64,000 bases of DNA from Flavihumibacter petaseus NBRC 106054 (lineage in GTDB: Bacteria > Bacteroidota > Bacteroidia > Chitinophagales > Chitinophagaceae): NCBI RefSeq assembly GCF_000974785.1, contig NZ_BBWV01000002.1, forward strand, positions 248,001 to 312,000, written 5' to 3'. This document shows positions 26,091-35,720 of the stretch, piece by piece. Each line of letters opens with the position of its first letter. The stretch's first letter is position 1. A program made the position numbers and the translations under genes. The notes under the pieces were generated by a model that had not been told where the DNA came from, did not search any database, and saw nothing but the letters and a program-made list of their open reading frames with translations.

Positions 26091-26801
26091 TTATTTCGCT
26101 TTCAGCATCGCTTTTACCCACACCGGTATGCGTTGCTTTCTTTCAAGCATGAGCTTTTCAAATTGTTTGTCGGATAGTTTGGCGATCGTTTTCACCATAG
26201 GGCTGGCGATAAAAGGGAACATAATCATACCGAGCAGGTTCAGCAGAAAATGCAGGGGATTGGGTTCGGTGATTTTTCCCTGCTTCACCGCTTCCTGGTA
26301 CTGGGAAACAAAGACAGTCTGCAGGATCGATTCCGGGCCTTTCAGCCTGGTCAGCAGGTTTTTGGCGCTGGTCCTGATCTCACTCATCATGAAAAGCGGT
26401 ACTTCCGGTTCGGTGATGATCAGGTCAATATATCCTTCCACGGCCAGTGTTATCTTTTTTTCCAGGGTGGTGCTTGTATCGTTGAACACCACCAACATGG
26501 TTCCGAAGAAGCCGGACAAGGTCTCTACCATGATGATCTGAAACAGGTTTTCCTTGCTTTTGAAATAATAGTTGAGCAGGGCCAGGTTCATGTTCGCTGC
26601 GGCTGCGATGTCACGGGTGCGGGTGGCGGCAAATCCTTTCTGGTGGAAAACCGTACGGGCTGCGGATTTGATAATGGATTCAGTGTTGGAGTCAAGGGGG
26701 CGCTTCGGTTTGGGCGAAACCTTTGCCTTTGCCGGTGCGGTAGTTTTCGCTGCCTGTGCGCTGTTGCGCTTACCTTTTGCGGAAGTGGCTTTGGTGGCCA
26801 T
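26091..26801 (-). CDS. TetR-family regulator of the efflux operon (CecR-like)
   Basis: A 236-residue regulator. The first 40 residues are a Lys/Ala/Pro-rich basic tail. The helix-turn-helix follows (IIKSAARTVFHQKGFAATRT then DIAAAANMNLALLNYYFKSK), the rest is a helical ligand domain. The ATG at 26801 is preferred; an upstream frame to 26840 would run into the operator region. It is the first gene of the operon, and the palindrome at 26845-26862 is its probable binding site, so autoregulation is likely. The inducer is unknown. Confidence 0.9.
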   Translation of the reverse strand: MATKATSAKGKRNSAQAAKTTAPAKAKVSPKPKRPLDSNTESIIKSAARTVFHQKGFAATRTRDIAAAANMNLALLNYYFKSKENLFQIIMVETLSGFFGTMLVVFNDTSTTLEKKITLAVEGYIDLIITEPEVPLFMMSEIRTSAKNLLTRLKGPESILQTVFVSQYQEAVKQGKITEPNPLHFLLNLLGMIMFPFIASPMVKTIAKLSDKQFEKLMLERKQRIPVWVKAMLKAK

Positions 26802-26844
26802 GACGTTCAGATAATGGGGCAAAGATAGGGGGTTAATCAAATAT

Positions 26845-26862
26845 TTTAATCAGATGATTAAA
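26845..26862. promoter_or_regulatory. Palindromic operator, probably for the TetR regulator
   Basis: TTTAATCA-GA-TGATTAAA is a perfect 8+8 inverted repeat 43 bases upstream of the regulator ATG. A further half-site TTAATCA lies at 26833-26839. Position, size and symmetry fit a TetR dimer site. Confidence 0.65.
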
Positions 26863-26917
26863 TTATTTTCTTCCGGAGAAATGTCGTATTATTAATAGGA
26901 TAAAATGAATCTTGAAC

Positions 26918-27787
26918 ATGACGGCAGTTCCGGATAAACAGTTTCATAAAGCAGTTGAAGCAATAGATGCCGGTGATATTATGGCCTTGCAATCCCTGCT
27001 GCAGGAATATCCGACATTAATCACCAAACGCCTGGAAACTGCGGAATCGGAAGGGTATTTCAAAGACCCTTACCTGATCTGGTATGTTGCAGACAATCCC
27101 ATCCGGCACGAAAAATTACCAGCCAATATAGTTGATGTGACGGAAGTGCTGATAGAAGCGCTGCAACAACAACAGGACGCCAATTATGCTTTCATCCTGA
27201 ACTATACACTGGGACTGGTAGCAACAGGTCGCATCCCAAAGGAGTGTGGTTTGCAGATTCCCCTGATGGAAATATTGATCGCGAAAGGAGCCAGTGTAAA
27301 CGGGAGTGTATTGGGACCCATCGGGCAACGAAATCTTGACGCTGCGAAATTCCTGCTCAGCAAAGGTGCCGGGTATAACCTGGCAACGGCCATTGCGCTT
27401 CAACAAACTGCCGATGCGAATAGATTACTGGCTACTGCAACACCCTCGGAATTATTTGTTGCCTTAACAGTGGCGGCTTTCTTTGGCGATGCACCAGCAA
27501 TTGACCTGCTGCTGCGAAATGGCGCCCAGGCTAACGGCAGTGGAAGCCTGTCGGACTTCGGGGGCTTCCATTCTCATGCAAGCCCCCTGCACCAGGCCGT
27601 ATTTTCCGGATCACTGGAAGCGGTAAAGCTGCTGGTGGATGCCGGTGCAGATCTTAATGCCCGCGATATGGCTTATGATGGAACGCCATTGAACTGGGCC
27701 GAATACATGCCGACAGAAGGAAAGGATGCCGCAGCGGTTGCCCGGTACAAGGCGATCGAAAAATATTTATCAGCGGTACAGCGGTAA
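26918..27787 (+). CDS. Ankyrin-repeat protein
   Basis: A 289-residue cytoplasmic protein of stacked helical repeats. Clear ankyrin units are found in the C-terminal half: APAIDLLLRNGAQANGSG, SPLHQAVFSGSLEAVKLLVD and AGADLNARDMAYDGTPLNWA. The N-terminal half has weaker repeats (GDIMALQSLLQEYP, LMEILIAKGASVNG). A protein-binding role is expected; no partner can be named. ATG at 26918 is used rather than the TTG two codons earlier. The 3' end overlaps the convergent glycosidase gene by 18 bases. Confidence 0.85.
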   Translation: MTAVPDKQFHKAVEAIDAGDIMALQSLLQEYPTLITKRLETAESEGYFKDPYLIWYVADNPIRHEKLPANIVDVTEVLIEALQQQQDANYAFILNYTLGLVATGRIPKECGLQIPLMEILIAKGASVNGSVLGPIGQRNLDAAKFLLSKGAGYNLATAIALQQTADANRLLATATPSELFVALTVAAFFGDAPAIDLLLRNGAQANGSGSLSDFGGFHSHASPLHQAVFSGSLEAVKLLVDAGADLNARDMAYDGTPLNWAEYMPTEGKDAAAVARYKAIEKYLSAVQR

Positions 27788-30148
27788 TGACGCTGTATCC
27801 CTGATGGTGATGGCCTCTTTCAGCCGGATGTCTTCGGAAGATGCTCCGATCATGATGTCAATAGTGCCAGCTTCTACCATTCTTTTCATTTCAGGGTTGA
27901 TCACGGACAGATCATAGTCACTCAAACGGAGGTTGACCTGGACGGTTTCACCTGCTTTTACCTGCAGCCGCCTGAATTGTTTCAGTTGTTTAATGGGTTG
28001 CACGGTTGAGGCTACATTGTGCCTGAGGTACAGTTGTACTACTTCCTCGCCATTGATGGTGCTGGTATTTTTAACAGCGAAGCTGATGGTAAAACCTTTG
28101 TCTGCGGGTTCAATTTTCAGATCGCTGTAAACGAAACTGGAAAAACTTTTACCATAGCCGAAAGCATACAAAGGCGTGGCCGGGCCCTCCACATAATCGT
28201 GGCCGCGGGGGATTTTTTTGTTATAATAAACCGGGAGTTGCCCGACGGAGCGCGGAACAGAGATCGGCAGACGGCCCGCAGGATTGTAATCACCAAAGAT
28301 CACATCAGCGATCGCATTGCCGCCTTCCTGTCCGGGGTACCAGGCTGTCAGCAGGGCGTCAGCATTTTCAGCAGCCCAGTTCATATTCAGCGGCCTTCCC
28401 TGGATATACACCACGATCAGGGGCTTACCCGTTGCCTTCACTGCTTTCAGCAATTCCAGCTGGTTGCCCATCAGATCGAGTGTGGACCGGTCAAAGCCTT
28501 CGCCGCTTTCCATATCGCTCACCGATTCGCCGGAGGCAGTGGCGGCACCGGTTTCTATGTATTCTGTTTTGAAATCACGGGCACTGGAACCGCCAACCAC
28601 AACAATGGCAACATCCGAATTCCGGGCGGCTTCCACAGCGTCCGGGATAGCGGTTTGTGTGGTATCGCGGATGGCAGTTCCTTTTACATACAATACTTCA
28701 GCATGGGGCAGCTTCGCCCTGGCACCATCAAGTACCGTGCTGATATTGGAACGATCCTGCGGTGCCGTATAGTCTCCCAGCTGGTTATAGTAGGTGTCTG
28801 CATTGGGGCCGATCACCGCAATTCTTTTGATGTTTTTGGACAAGGGTAGTGTGCCTTGTTTATTTTCCAGCAATACAACCGATTCACGGGCTGCTGTTCT
28901 GGCCAGAGTGATGTGTGCTGCAGTGCGAACACCCGTCTTAGCCTGTGCCGGATCCACATAGGGGTGTTCAAACAAACCCATTTCGAATTTCAGTCGCAGG
29001 ATCCGGAATACTGCAGTATCGATTACGCCAACTTTGATAGTGCCTTCTTTCACTGCCAGTGGCAGTTCAGAAAAAGGTCTGGCGCCAAGGTCGGCATCAA
29101 CGCCTGCCTTTAAAGCCATTGTTCCCGCCTCGCGGATGCTGCGGGCAACGCGGTGGCTGCCCATGAGTCCGTCAATACTGAAAAGATCAGACACTACAAA
29201 TCCATTGAATTTCCACGCACCGCGCAGTACATCATTGAGCAGGTAGCCATTTCCGGTACAGGGAATACCATCGATCGAATTGTATGCCGTCATGATGGAC
29301 AAGGCTCCTGCATCAACAGTGGCTTTGAACGGTGGCAGGAAAGATTCCTGTAGTTCGCGCGGACCAACAATGGAGGAATTGCCGTTGTGGCCACCTTCGG
29401 GAATGCCGTAGGCAATAAAATGTTTGATGGTGGTGATGGTGCTGAAGGGATTTTTAAGATTGCCACCACCAGCGCCCCTGGCAGAAGCGGCGCCCATAGC
29501 ACCACTGAGCACCGGGTCTTCGCCGTAGGTTTCCTCCACCCTCGACCAGCGGGGTTCGCGGGAAAGGTCCAGTACGGGACCATATCCGATATGGGCTCCC
29601 TGGAGACGGACTTCTTTAGCGATAGCCTGAAACACCTGCTCCTGCAGGGAAGTGTTCCAGGTTGATGCAAGACCGATGCCGACGGGGAAAACAGTGGTAC
29701 CTATGGCCATATGTCCGTGCGGGGCCTCTTCCGCAATAAAAACAGGGATACCCAGCCGCGTCTTTTCCATGGCATATTGTTGAAGGGCATTGGCAGCCTT
29801 TGCTGCCAGTTCAGGTGTCAGACCATTGGCCAGTGTTTTTTTCGTCCACGGATCAGCCCGGAACACGGCCCAGAACATGCCGACGTGCTGGGAGTCGATC
29901 AGCGCCTTATATTTTGCGGAATAGGTGACATCATTTCCTTTTCTTTCATACATCTCCCAGCCCATAGGGCAAAGGAGTTGTCCCACTTTTTCTTCCAGGG
30001 TCATCCGGCTGATCAGGTCGCGCGCCCGTTCAGAAGAAGACAGTTTGGGATTTTTATAGGGGAGTTTTTCCTGTGCGTGCAAAGGCTGAAGGAGCAGGAG
30101 GGCAATCAATGAAATTACAATAGCTGTTAAGGGTTGTCGTGCACGCAT
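27770..30148 (-). CDS. Glycoside hydrolase family 3 beta-glucosidase (BglX-like)
   Basis: A 792-residue exported enzyme with a signal peptide ending LHAQ (residue 26). Domain order is the usual one for BglX: the N-terminal TIM barrel with the catalytic nucleophile Asp321 in GFVVSDLFSIDG, the alpha/beta sandwich (from about 430, VVLLENKQGTLPL) and a C-terminal fibronectin type III-like domain (from about 680, VKNTSTINGEEVVQLYLR). It should remove terminal beta-glucosyl or xylosyl units in the periplasm. The GH9 glycanase at 41753 could supply substrates, but the genes are not linked. Confidence 0.93.
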   Translation of the reverse strand: MRARQPLTAIVISLIALLLLQPLHAQEKLPYKNPKLSSSERARDLISRMTLEEKVGQLLCPMGWEMYERKGNDVTYSAKYKALIDSQHVGMFWAVFRADPWTKKTLANGLTPELAAKAANALQQYAMEKTRLGIPVFIAEEAPHGHMAIGTTVFPVGIGLASTWNTSLQEQVFQAIAKEVRLQGAHIGYGPVLDLSREPRWSRVEETYGEDPVLSGAMGAASARGAGGGNLKNPFSTITTIKHFIAYGIPEGGHNGNSSIVGPRELQESFLPPFKATVDAGALSIMTAYNSIDGIPCTGNGYLLNDVLRGAWKFNGFVVSDLFSIDGLMGSHRVARSIREAGTMALKAGVDADLGARPFSELPLAVKEGTIKVGVIDTAVFRILRLKFEMGLFEHPYVDPAQAKTGVRTAAHITLARTAARESVVLLENKQGTLPLSKNIKRIAVIGPNADTYYNQLGDYTAPQDRSNISTVLDGARAKLPHAEVLYVKGTAIRDTTQTAIPDAVEAARNSDVAIVVVGGSSARDFKTEYIETGAATASGESVSDMESGEGFDRSTLDLMGNQLELLKAVKATGKPLIVVYIQGRPLNMNWAAENADALLTAWYPGQEGGNAIADVIFGDYNPAGRLPISVPRSVGQLPVYYNKKIPRGHDYVEGPATPLYAFGYGKSFSSFVYSDLKIEPADKGFTISFAVKNTSTINGEEVVQLYLRHNVASTVQPIKQLKQFRRLQVKAGETVQVNLRLSDYDLSVINPEMKRMVEAGTIDIMIGASSEDIRLKEAITIRDTASLPLYR

Positions 30149-30219
30149 ATACTATCCTTGACTAGGAAATCACGAAACTACATTGTTTTGGCTGCACCAA
30201 TACATTGTAAATTCGCTTC

Positions 30220-31284
30220 ATGTCCATCAGATCACTGGTATTTTTTGTATTCCTGGCAGCGGCTGTTCTTACTCCTGCAATTTCCTGGTCACAACAGGCA
30301 ACATCAGAAAACATGATTTCCGAAGAGAACTTTATTGCTATTAACGGCATCGAGCAGTGGGTGACCATAAAAGGCGATCGCAGCAAGCCGGTCATCCTTT
30401 TCCTGCATGGCGGTCCCGGTAGTGTAATGAGCCCCTATGCCGATCATATTTACAAGGACCTCGAAAAAGAATTCGTGCTGGTGCAGTGGGATCAGCGTGG
30501 TGCGGGAAGGACATATGGAAAAACTGCGCCGGATGAACTGACATCATCGTTTCTGCAGGCCAATCCGTTAACAATCGATCAAATGGCAGCGGATGGTATT
30601 ACCCTTGCGCAGTTTCTCTGTCAGTATCTGGGCAAACAAAAGATCATCCTTTTCGGAACATCCTGGGGGTCTGCGCTTGGCGTAACGATGGTTACCCGGC
30701 AGCCTGATCTCTTTTACGCCTGGGTAGGACATTCCCAGATCGTCAATCCTTCCAGTGATTCCCTGTTGTATGAAAAGGTCTTGACACTGGCAACGAGATC
30801 ACATGATACTGCATCGCTGAATAAGCTGAGGGAAATCGAAAAGCCGCCTTATAGCCGGGCAAGAACAGTGGGACAATTGTGGCGGATTGTCAAGAAATAT
30901 GAAAGGGAAAATTCAGCGCCTGCACCCAAAGGATGGTTTACAGAAATGCCCGGCTTTGATAACGCTAAGGATAGCCGGGACCGTGAAAATGGAGACGACT
31001 ATTCCTTTGTCAACTTTGTTGGCGATCAGCAATTGAAGGTATCGGCGATGCGCAGATCCATCAATTTTGCAGAGAATAACCTGGAATTCAAAGTGCCTGT
31101 TTACCTCATTCAGGGCGAAGCAGATCTGCTCACACCAGCGGCGTCAACCAGGCAGTATTTCGACAAGCTAAAAGCACCGCATAAGGAATATGTTCTTTTG
31201 CCCAATACGGCACATGGATTCAACCAGGCTGTTGTAGATGCACAGGTAAAGATTTTCAGGGGCATCAGGATCACTGATCATTAA
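30220..31284 (+). CDS. Exported alpha/beta hydrolase, proline iminopeptidase-like
   Basis: A 354-residue hydrolase with a signal peptide (to about residue 25). It carries the S33 family features: HGGPGSVMSPY (residues 63-73) for the oxyanion hole, WDQRGAGRT and the nucleophile Ser148 in FGTSWGSALG. The acid and base are probably the Asp in QGEADLLTP and the His in NTAHGF. Length is slightly above the usual 310-320 because of the signal peptide and an inserted cap. Periplasmic peptidase or esterase; substrate unknown. Confidence 0.85.
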   Translation: MSIRSLVFFVFLAAAVLTPAISWSQQATSENMISEENFIAINGIEQWVTIKGDRSKPVILFLHGGPGSVMSPYADHIYKDLEKEFVLVQWDQRGAGRTYGKTAPDELTSSFLQANPLTIDQMAADGITLAQFLCQYLGKQKIILFGTSWGSALGVTMVTRQPDLFYAWVGHSQIVNPSSDSLLYEKVLTLATRSHDTASLNKLREIEKPPYSRARTVGQLWRIVKKYERENSAPAPKGWFTEMPGFDNAKDSRDRENGDDYSFVNFVGDQQLKVSAMRRSINFAENNLEFKVPVYLIQGEADLLTPAASTRQYFDKLKAPHKEYVLLPNTAHGFNQAVVDAQVKIFRGIRITDH

Positions 31285-31290
31285 AGAAAT

Positions 31291-32283
31291 CTATTTCCAG
31301 TCGAACGCCATTTTACTGCCTCTCTCCGCGCCAATTCTTTCTCCCACATGTTGTGGATCAGCCAGGAAGTAGTATTGCATCTGTTGGTTTGCCGGTCGCT
31401 TACGGTCAACACAAAAAACGATATGTTGACCATCAGGGGACCAGGCACCTTCACCCGGACTGCCACTATCGAATGTGGTCTCAGTAACAATGTTCTTACC
31501 GTTAAAGTCCATCGAAATCAGTGCAGTCTTGTAGACATCGGGCCGCACCTGTAACACCATGATCCTGTAGTCAACCGGCGACAATGCAGTGATGATACAG
31601 TTGAAGGATTTATCCGTCAGCAATGTGCTTTCACCCGTGGCCACATCATACCGGTATACGCCGGTCAACAGGGAATCCTTGGTGGCAGTGTAAAAAATAT
31701 GTGCACCATCCCTTGACCACATCAGGTAGTTGTCGGTTATATTGTTGAGTTTGCCATTGTTCCACTGCGCCAGGGTTTTGCGTGTATTGTCGGGGTAAAG
31801 CAGATTGAGTTGCCATACTTTATAGTTGGATGCATTGATAAAAGCAACCAGTTTGCCATCGGGTGCGGGGCAGGCAATCTGTTCATTCGAATTTGGCGAA
31901 TTGGTCAGATTGGTAAGACCTGTTCCGTCGGCTTTGATGGAAAAGATATCATGGTTTGTCGTGCCTGTTTCGGGCCGGGCAGTAAAAATAATGCGATCCG
32001 AAGTCCTGTCGAACCGCGGAAAGCGGGCTAAGCAGTTGACAACTGTGTCGTTTTCAGGATAAAGGAGCCGCTCAGTTCCCGTTGCCATGTCAATGATGCC
32101 CACCCGGTCGGAAACCTGATATTGGCTTGACCGCTCTCCATAGACGATCAGCCCGGAATGATAGCCAGCGGTTGCAATGGAGTCTGTTGGCGGTTCATAT
32201 ACAGGAACTTCGGGAACCAGGGTGTCTTTGGAGCCACAGGAAAAAAGAGAGATGAGCAGAAATAGGGAAAGCATCTGTTTCAT
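31291..32283 (-). CDS. TolB-like beta-propeller lipoprotein
   Basis: A 330-residue lipoprotein. Signal peptide with the lipobox LFSC (Cys at residue 16), then a Pro-rich tether. The body is a six-bladed propeller of the TolB/WD40-like type, seen in FPRFDRTSDRIIFTARPE, DIFSIKADGTGLTNLTNSP, CPAPDGKLVAFINAS and GAWSPDGQHIVFCVD. Its own -7 box lies inside the upstream gene. Such proteins usually bind peptides or glycans at the outer membrane; target unknown. Confidence 0.82.
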   Translation of the reverse strand: MKQMLSLFLLISLFSCGSKDTLVPEVPVYEPPTDSIATAGYHSGLIVYGERSSQYQVSDRVGIIDMATGTERLLYPENDTVVNCLARFPRFDRTSDRIIFTARPETGTTNHDIFSIKADGTGLTNLTNSPNSNEQIACPAPDGKLVAFINASNYKVWQLNLLYPDNTRKTLAQWNNGKLNNITDNYLMWSRDGAHIFYTATKDSLLTGVYRYDVATGESTLLTDKSFNCIITALSPVDYRIMVLQVRPDVYKTALISMDFNGKNIVTETTFDSGSPGEGAWSPDGQHIVFCVDRKRPANQQMQYYFLADPQHVGERIGAERGSKMAFDWK

Positions 32284-32788
32284 AAGGAAAGGTTGTAGGC
32301 ATGCAAATATAGCTGCTGCCTGGTAAAGTCATAGAAAGAAAACAGGCGGCAAGAAGGGCAAATATGATCAGGTCGGTCCACATCGCAACCGCTTCATTAA
32401 TGCCTGTGGGTTTCTTAATAATGTGGAGCAATCCCGCAAGGCCATAGTATAAACCACTGGCAAATGCAGCCGGCATTCGCCAGTCTGGCCGCGAAATGGA
32501 GATGATGCCCATGAGTCCCAGGCAGATATTGGCAAATCCCAGTTCCCGGATCACGGCATAACTGTCGGTGCCGGTAAAATGGAAGATCTTATGTGCAGTA
32601 AAAGAAGGTTGCAGTGATTGCCTTAGCCCGGCGATAAAAAGGCGTAACCCTGCAGCGGAGAAAATAAACCATTTGCCAAATAGTTCGACAGTGAATGGAA
32701 TTTCTCGCCGGCTAAGTTCCAGGAATGTTCCGGTTACAGGAACAACCAAGATCAGTAACAACAGGCTGACGAGATAGGTCTTGTTCAT
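32195..32788 (-). CDS. Hypothetical membrane protein, DUF6790-like
   Basis: A 197-residue protein with about four hydrophobic segments. The sequence (FGKWFIFSAAGLRLFIAGL, then HKIFHFTGTDSYAVIRELGF and ANICLGLMGIISISRP) resembles a widespread family I recall as DUF6790. The last 45 residues lie after the final helix and overlap the propeller lipoprotein gene by 89 bases, so they are probably a read-on tail rather than a conserved part. ATG at 32788 chosen as the codon directly before the first helix. Function unknown. Confidence 0.65.
   Translation of the reverse strand: MNKTYLVSLLLLILVVPVTGTFLELSRREIPFTVELFGKWFIFSAAGLRLFIAGLRQSLQPSFTAHKIFHFTGTDSYAVIRELGFANICLGLMGIISISRPDWRMPAAFASGLYYGLAGLLHIIKKPTGINEAVAMWTDLIIFALLAACFLSMTLPGSSYICMPTTFPYETDAFPISAHLSFFLWLQRHPGSRSSCI
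32304..32311 (-). promoter_or_regulatory. Bacteroidetes -7 box for the propeller lipoprotein gene
   Basis: On the minus strand TATATTTG fits TAnnTTTG exactly; transcription would begin near 32300, 17 bases before the ATG. It lies within the 3' part of the upstream membrane-protein gene. No clear -33 element. Confidence 0.5.
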
Positions 32789-32842
32789 GCAGATACCCTG
32801 CACTGTTCAGGGGACTGCTGAAGATACTTCTAATTACCGGAA

Positions 32843-33004
32843 TTACTTGCGGCTGCGCCCGATCACGATCATAATCAATGCTATCAGCCCAACTACCAGG
32901 ATAATACCGAACCACATGCCTCCTTTGAAAATAGTGCCGATCGCTTCGCAACCGGAGAATACTGCAGCCATGGCGAGTAACGAAACAGGAATGGTCTTAT
33001 TCAT
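32843..33004 (-). CDS. Small lipoprotein with one membrane helix (53 residues)
   Basis: A short gene with a complete, well-formed product. The signal region MNKTIPVSLLAMAAVFSGC gives a lipobox FSGC (Cys at residue 19), followed by EAIGTIFKGGMWFGI, a hydrophobic stretch (LVVGLIALIMIVI) and a basic end GRSRK. Very similar small proteins are common in Bacteroidetes, some of them mislabelled phosphatidate cytidylyltransferase in databases (recall). Role unknown. Confidence 0.8.
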   Translation of the reverse strand: MNKTIPVSLLAMAAVFSGCEAIGTIFKGGMWFGIILVVGLIALIMIVIGRSRK

Positions 33005-33084
33005 ACGGGTTATTTGGTACACAGGCTATTCAAAAGCTATGCCCGTCAATCCCCAAAAACCGCTACCTTCAACACCTACACGCC

Positions 33085-35565
33085 ATGGCAGTAGCAATCA
33101 ACAAGTATACATTTCTGGAAGGTGGTGGAGAACTGGGCGAACTGGTCAGAAATTTCGACTGGTCTTCAACAGCCGTAGGGTCAGTAGAAGAATGGCCACC
33201 TGCGCTGCGTACCACCGTCGGCATTATCCTGCATTCAGGCTTTCCCATGTTTCTTTGGTGGGGAGATGAGATGATCCAGTTTTACAACGATGCTTACCGG
33301 CCAAGTCTCGGCGAAAATGGCAAACACCCCATAGCGTTGGGTCAGCACGCCCGTGATTGCTGGCCAGAAATCTGGGAAATTATCTACCCGTTGATCCGGA
33401 AGGTCAGGACGACCGGGGAATCATTTTTCCTCGAAGACCAGCTGGTTCCTATTTACCGCAATGGTAAGATCGAAGATGTTTACTGGACCTTCAGTTACAG
33501 CGCTGTTTTTGACGAAGACGAGATTGGGGGCGTATTGGTGGTTTGTCATGAAACCACCAATAAAGTGGAAACGATCAGGAAGCTGGAGAATGCGCAGATT
33601 GCGCTGCAACGCAGCGAGGTGAATCTGCAAAATATGATCCAGCAGGCACCCGTTGCAATCAGCATTCTGAAAGGACCCGATCATATTGTAGAAATCGCCA
33701 ATGACCGGATGTTTGAACTCTGGGGCAAACCGAGGTCGCAGATGATGGGCAAGCCCGTATTTGATGAACTGGTGGAAGCCAGGAAAGAAGGTTTTGAAGC
33801 GTTGCTGGATTCTGTCTATCAATCCGGACTGACCTATACCGCCTATGGCGCTCCTGTTACCCTTTACAGGAACGGTGGAACCCAACTGGCCTATGTGCAT
33901 TTTGTATATGAAGCTTTCCGCGATGGCGAAGGTAATATCACGGGTGTGATGGTGGTAGCAGTGGATGTGACGCAGGAAATGATCGTGCGCCAGAAACTGG
34001 AGCAAAGCGAAAACAAGATCCGCTCACTGGTAGAAGGTGCGCCGTTCCCGATCGGCGTTTACGAGGGTCCGGAAATGACCATTACCATGCTGAACCAGGC
34101 CATCATGACCGTTTGGGGAAAGGGCCATGATCTTATCGGTAAAACCTATATGGAAGTGTTGCCCGAACTGGAGAGCCAGGATATTTACCCGCAGCTGACA
34201 AATGTGTTCAAAACCGGCAAGGCATTTCATGCAAGGAACCAGAAGGTTGACCTGGTTGTCAATGGAAAACCGGATTCCTTCTTTTTTAATTACAGCTTCA
34301 CGCCGTTGCTGGATAGCCGGGGCAATGTTTATGGAATCCTGAACACGGCTGCCGATGTGACCGATCTTAATCTTGCCAAATTGCAGGTGGAACAGAGTGA
34401 AAGTAATTTCCGGCAGATGGTGAAGCAGGCGCCGGTCGCCATGTGCATCCTGCTGGGCCCTGATCATGTGGTAGAGCTTGCCAATGATATGATGCTGGAA
34501 CTCTGGGGGAAGCCTGTGGAATCGGTCATGCAACGGCCCATCTTTGAAGGCCTGCCTGATGCGCGCAACCAGGGCCTGGAAGACCTGCTGGATAATGTTT
34601 ACCAGACCGGCGCGCCTTTTGTGGCCTATGAAATGCCCGTCCAACTGGTGCGGAACGGTATTGCTGAAACGGTCTTCCAGAATTTTGTGTACGAACCTTA
34701 CCGCGATGCCAATGGCGTGGTAATCGGGGTGCTGGCGATTACGAACGATGTAACACCACAGGTTCTGGCACGCCATAAGATTGAAGAGATTGTTCAGGAG
34801 CGTACGGAAAGCCTGGAAAGAAAAAATGCGGAGTTGTCGCAGTTCGCATACATCTCCTCTCATGACCTGCAGGAGCCGGCGCGTAAGATCAGCATCTTCA
34901 TCGATGCATTGAAGAACCTGCTGGCTGACTCCCATGATCCCAAGGTTAATAGCTATATCGAGAAAATCAGCCGTTCTTCCTCCCGGATGCTGGCCCTGAT
35001 CCGCGACGTGCTGAGCATCTCGCAATTGTCGTCTCACCTGGAAAAATTTGAAAGGGTTGACCTCAATGAATTGCTGGCGGATGTCATCACTGATTATGAA
35101 CTGATGATCCAGGAGAAGCAGTGCACTATTGAAGTAAAGGGATCGTTGCCGGTGGTGGAAGCTATCCCTATCCAGATGAGCCAGGTATTTGGCAACCTGA
35201 TTTCGAATGCACTGAAATTCGCCAAAGCAGATGAGCCGCTGCGGATCGTCATCTCCCACCGGTTGCTTGATGCGGGCGAGCAGGTTGCGGCACACCTGAA
35301 GCCTGGTATTGCCTGCAGCCGGATTGATTTTTCTGATAATGGCATCGGCTTCCAGCAGGATTATGCCAACCAGATCTTCAATATTTTTCAGCGGCTGCAT
35401 GGCCGTACGGAATATGCCGGAAACGGGATCGGGCTGGCCATGTGTAAAAAGATCATGGAGAACCACAACGGCCAGATCTTCGCTACTGCAACACCCGGTG
35501 CAGGTGCTACATTCACCTTGCTGCTACCACACTTATTGCCTGCAGTACCTGCTGATCAGCTGTAA
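33085..35565 (+). CDS. Multi-PAS sensor histidine kinase
   Basis: An 826-residue kinase without membrane helices, so cytosolic. At least four PAS-type units: residues 20-165 (FPMFLWWGDEMIQFYNDAYR), about 185-305, 310-425 and 430-560; the second and fourth are close duplicates (MIQQAPVAISILKGPDHIVE and MVKQAPVAMCILLGPDHVVE). A coiled coil leads to the phospho-acceptor His593 (AYISSHDLQEPARKI), and the ATPase domain ends the protein (NLISNALKFAK, NGIGFQQDY, GNGIGLAMCKKIM). No receiver domain or adjacent regulator gene. It may sense a small ligand or redox cue. Confidence 0.92.
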   Translation: MAVAINKYTFLEGGGELGELVRNFDWSSTAVGSVEEWPPALRTTVGIILHSGFPMFLWWGDEMIQFYNDAYRPSLGENGKHPIALGQHARDCWPEIWEIIYPLIRKVRTTGESFFLEDQLVPIYRNGKIEDVYWTFSYSAVFDEDEIGGVLVVCHETTNKVETIRKLENAQIALQRSEVNLQNMIQQAPVAISILKGPDHIVEIANDRMFELWGKPRSQMMGKPVFDELVEARKEGFEALLDSVYQSGLTYTAYGAPVTLYRNGGTQLAYVHFVYEAFRDGEGNITGVMVVAVDVTQEMIVRQKLEQSENKIRSLVEGAPFPIGVYEGPEMTITMLNQAIMTVWGKGHDLIGKTYMEVLPELESQDIYPQLTNVFKTGKAFHARNQKVDLVVNGKPDSFFFNYSFTPLLDSRGNVYGILNTAADVTDLNLAKLQVEQSESNFRQMVKQAPVAMCILLGPDHVVELANDMMLELWGKPVESVMQRPIFEGLPDARNQGLEDLLDNVYQTGAPFVAYEMPVQLVRNGIAETVFQNFVYEPYRDANGVVIGVLAITNDVTPQVLARHKIEEIVQERTESLERKNAELSQFAYISSHDLQEPARKISIFIDALKNLLADSHDPKVNSYIEKISRSSSRMLALIRDVLSISQLSSHLEKFERVDLNELLADVITDYELMIQEKQCTIEVKGSLPVVEAIPIQMSQVFGNLISNALKFAKADEPLRIVISHRLLDAGEQVAAHLKPGIACSRIDFSDNGIGFQQDYANQIFNIFQRLHGRTEYAGNGIGLAMCKKIMENHNGQIFATATPGAGATFTLLLPHLLPAVPADQL

Positions 35566-35720
35566 TCTGATTTCCTGTGCTTTCCTGCCCTTTGCCCGTT
35601 TGCTGAATGTGTCGGATGAACTGTTGTGCCGGTTCATACAGGGAGTTTGCCAGTTCATCGGTCAGGCGTGGCTGTTACCCGCAGATTGTTATTATTTAGC
35701 GATGAACTAAAACACTTATT

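Noticed and set aside
28019-28849. 276-codon plus-strand frame
   Set aside because: Antisense shadow of the GH3 glycosidase gene.
34024-35466. 480-codon minus-strand frame
   Set aside because: Antisense shadow of the PAS kinase, which has full motifs on the plus strand.
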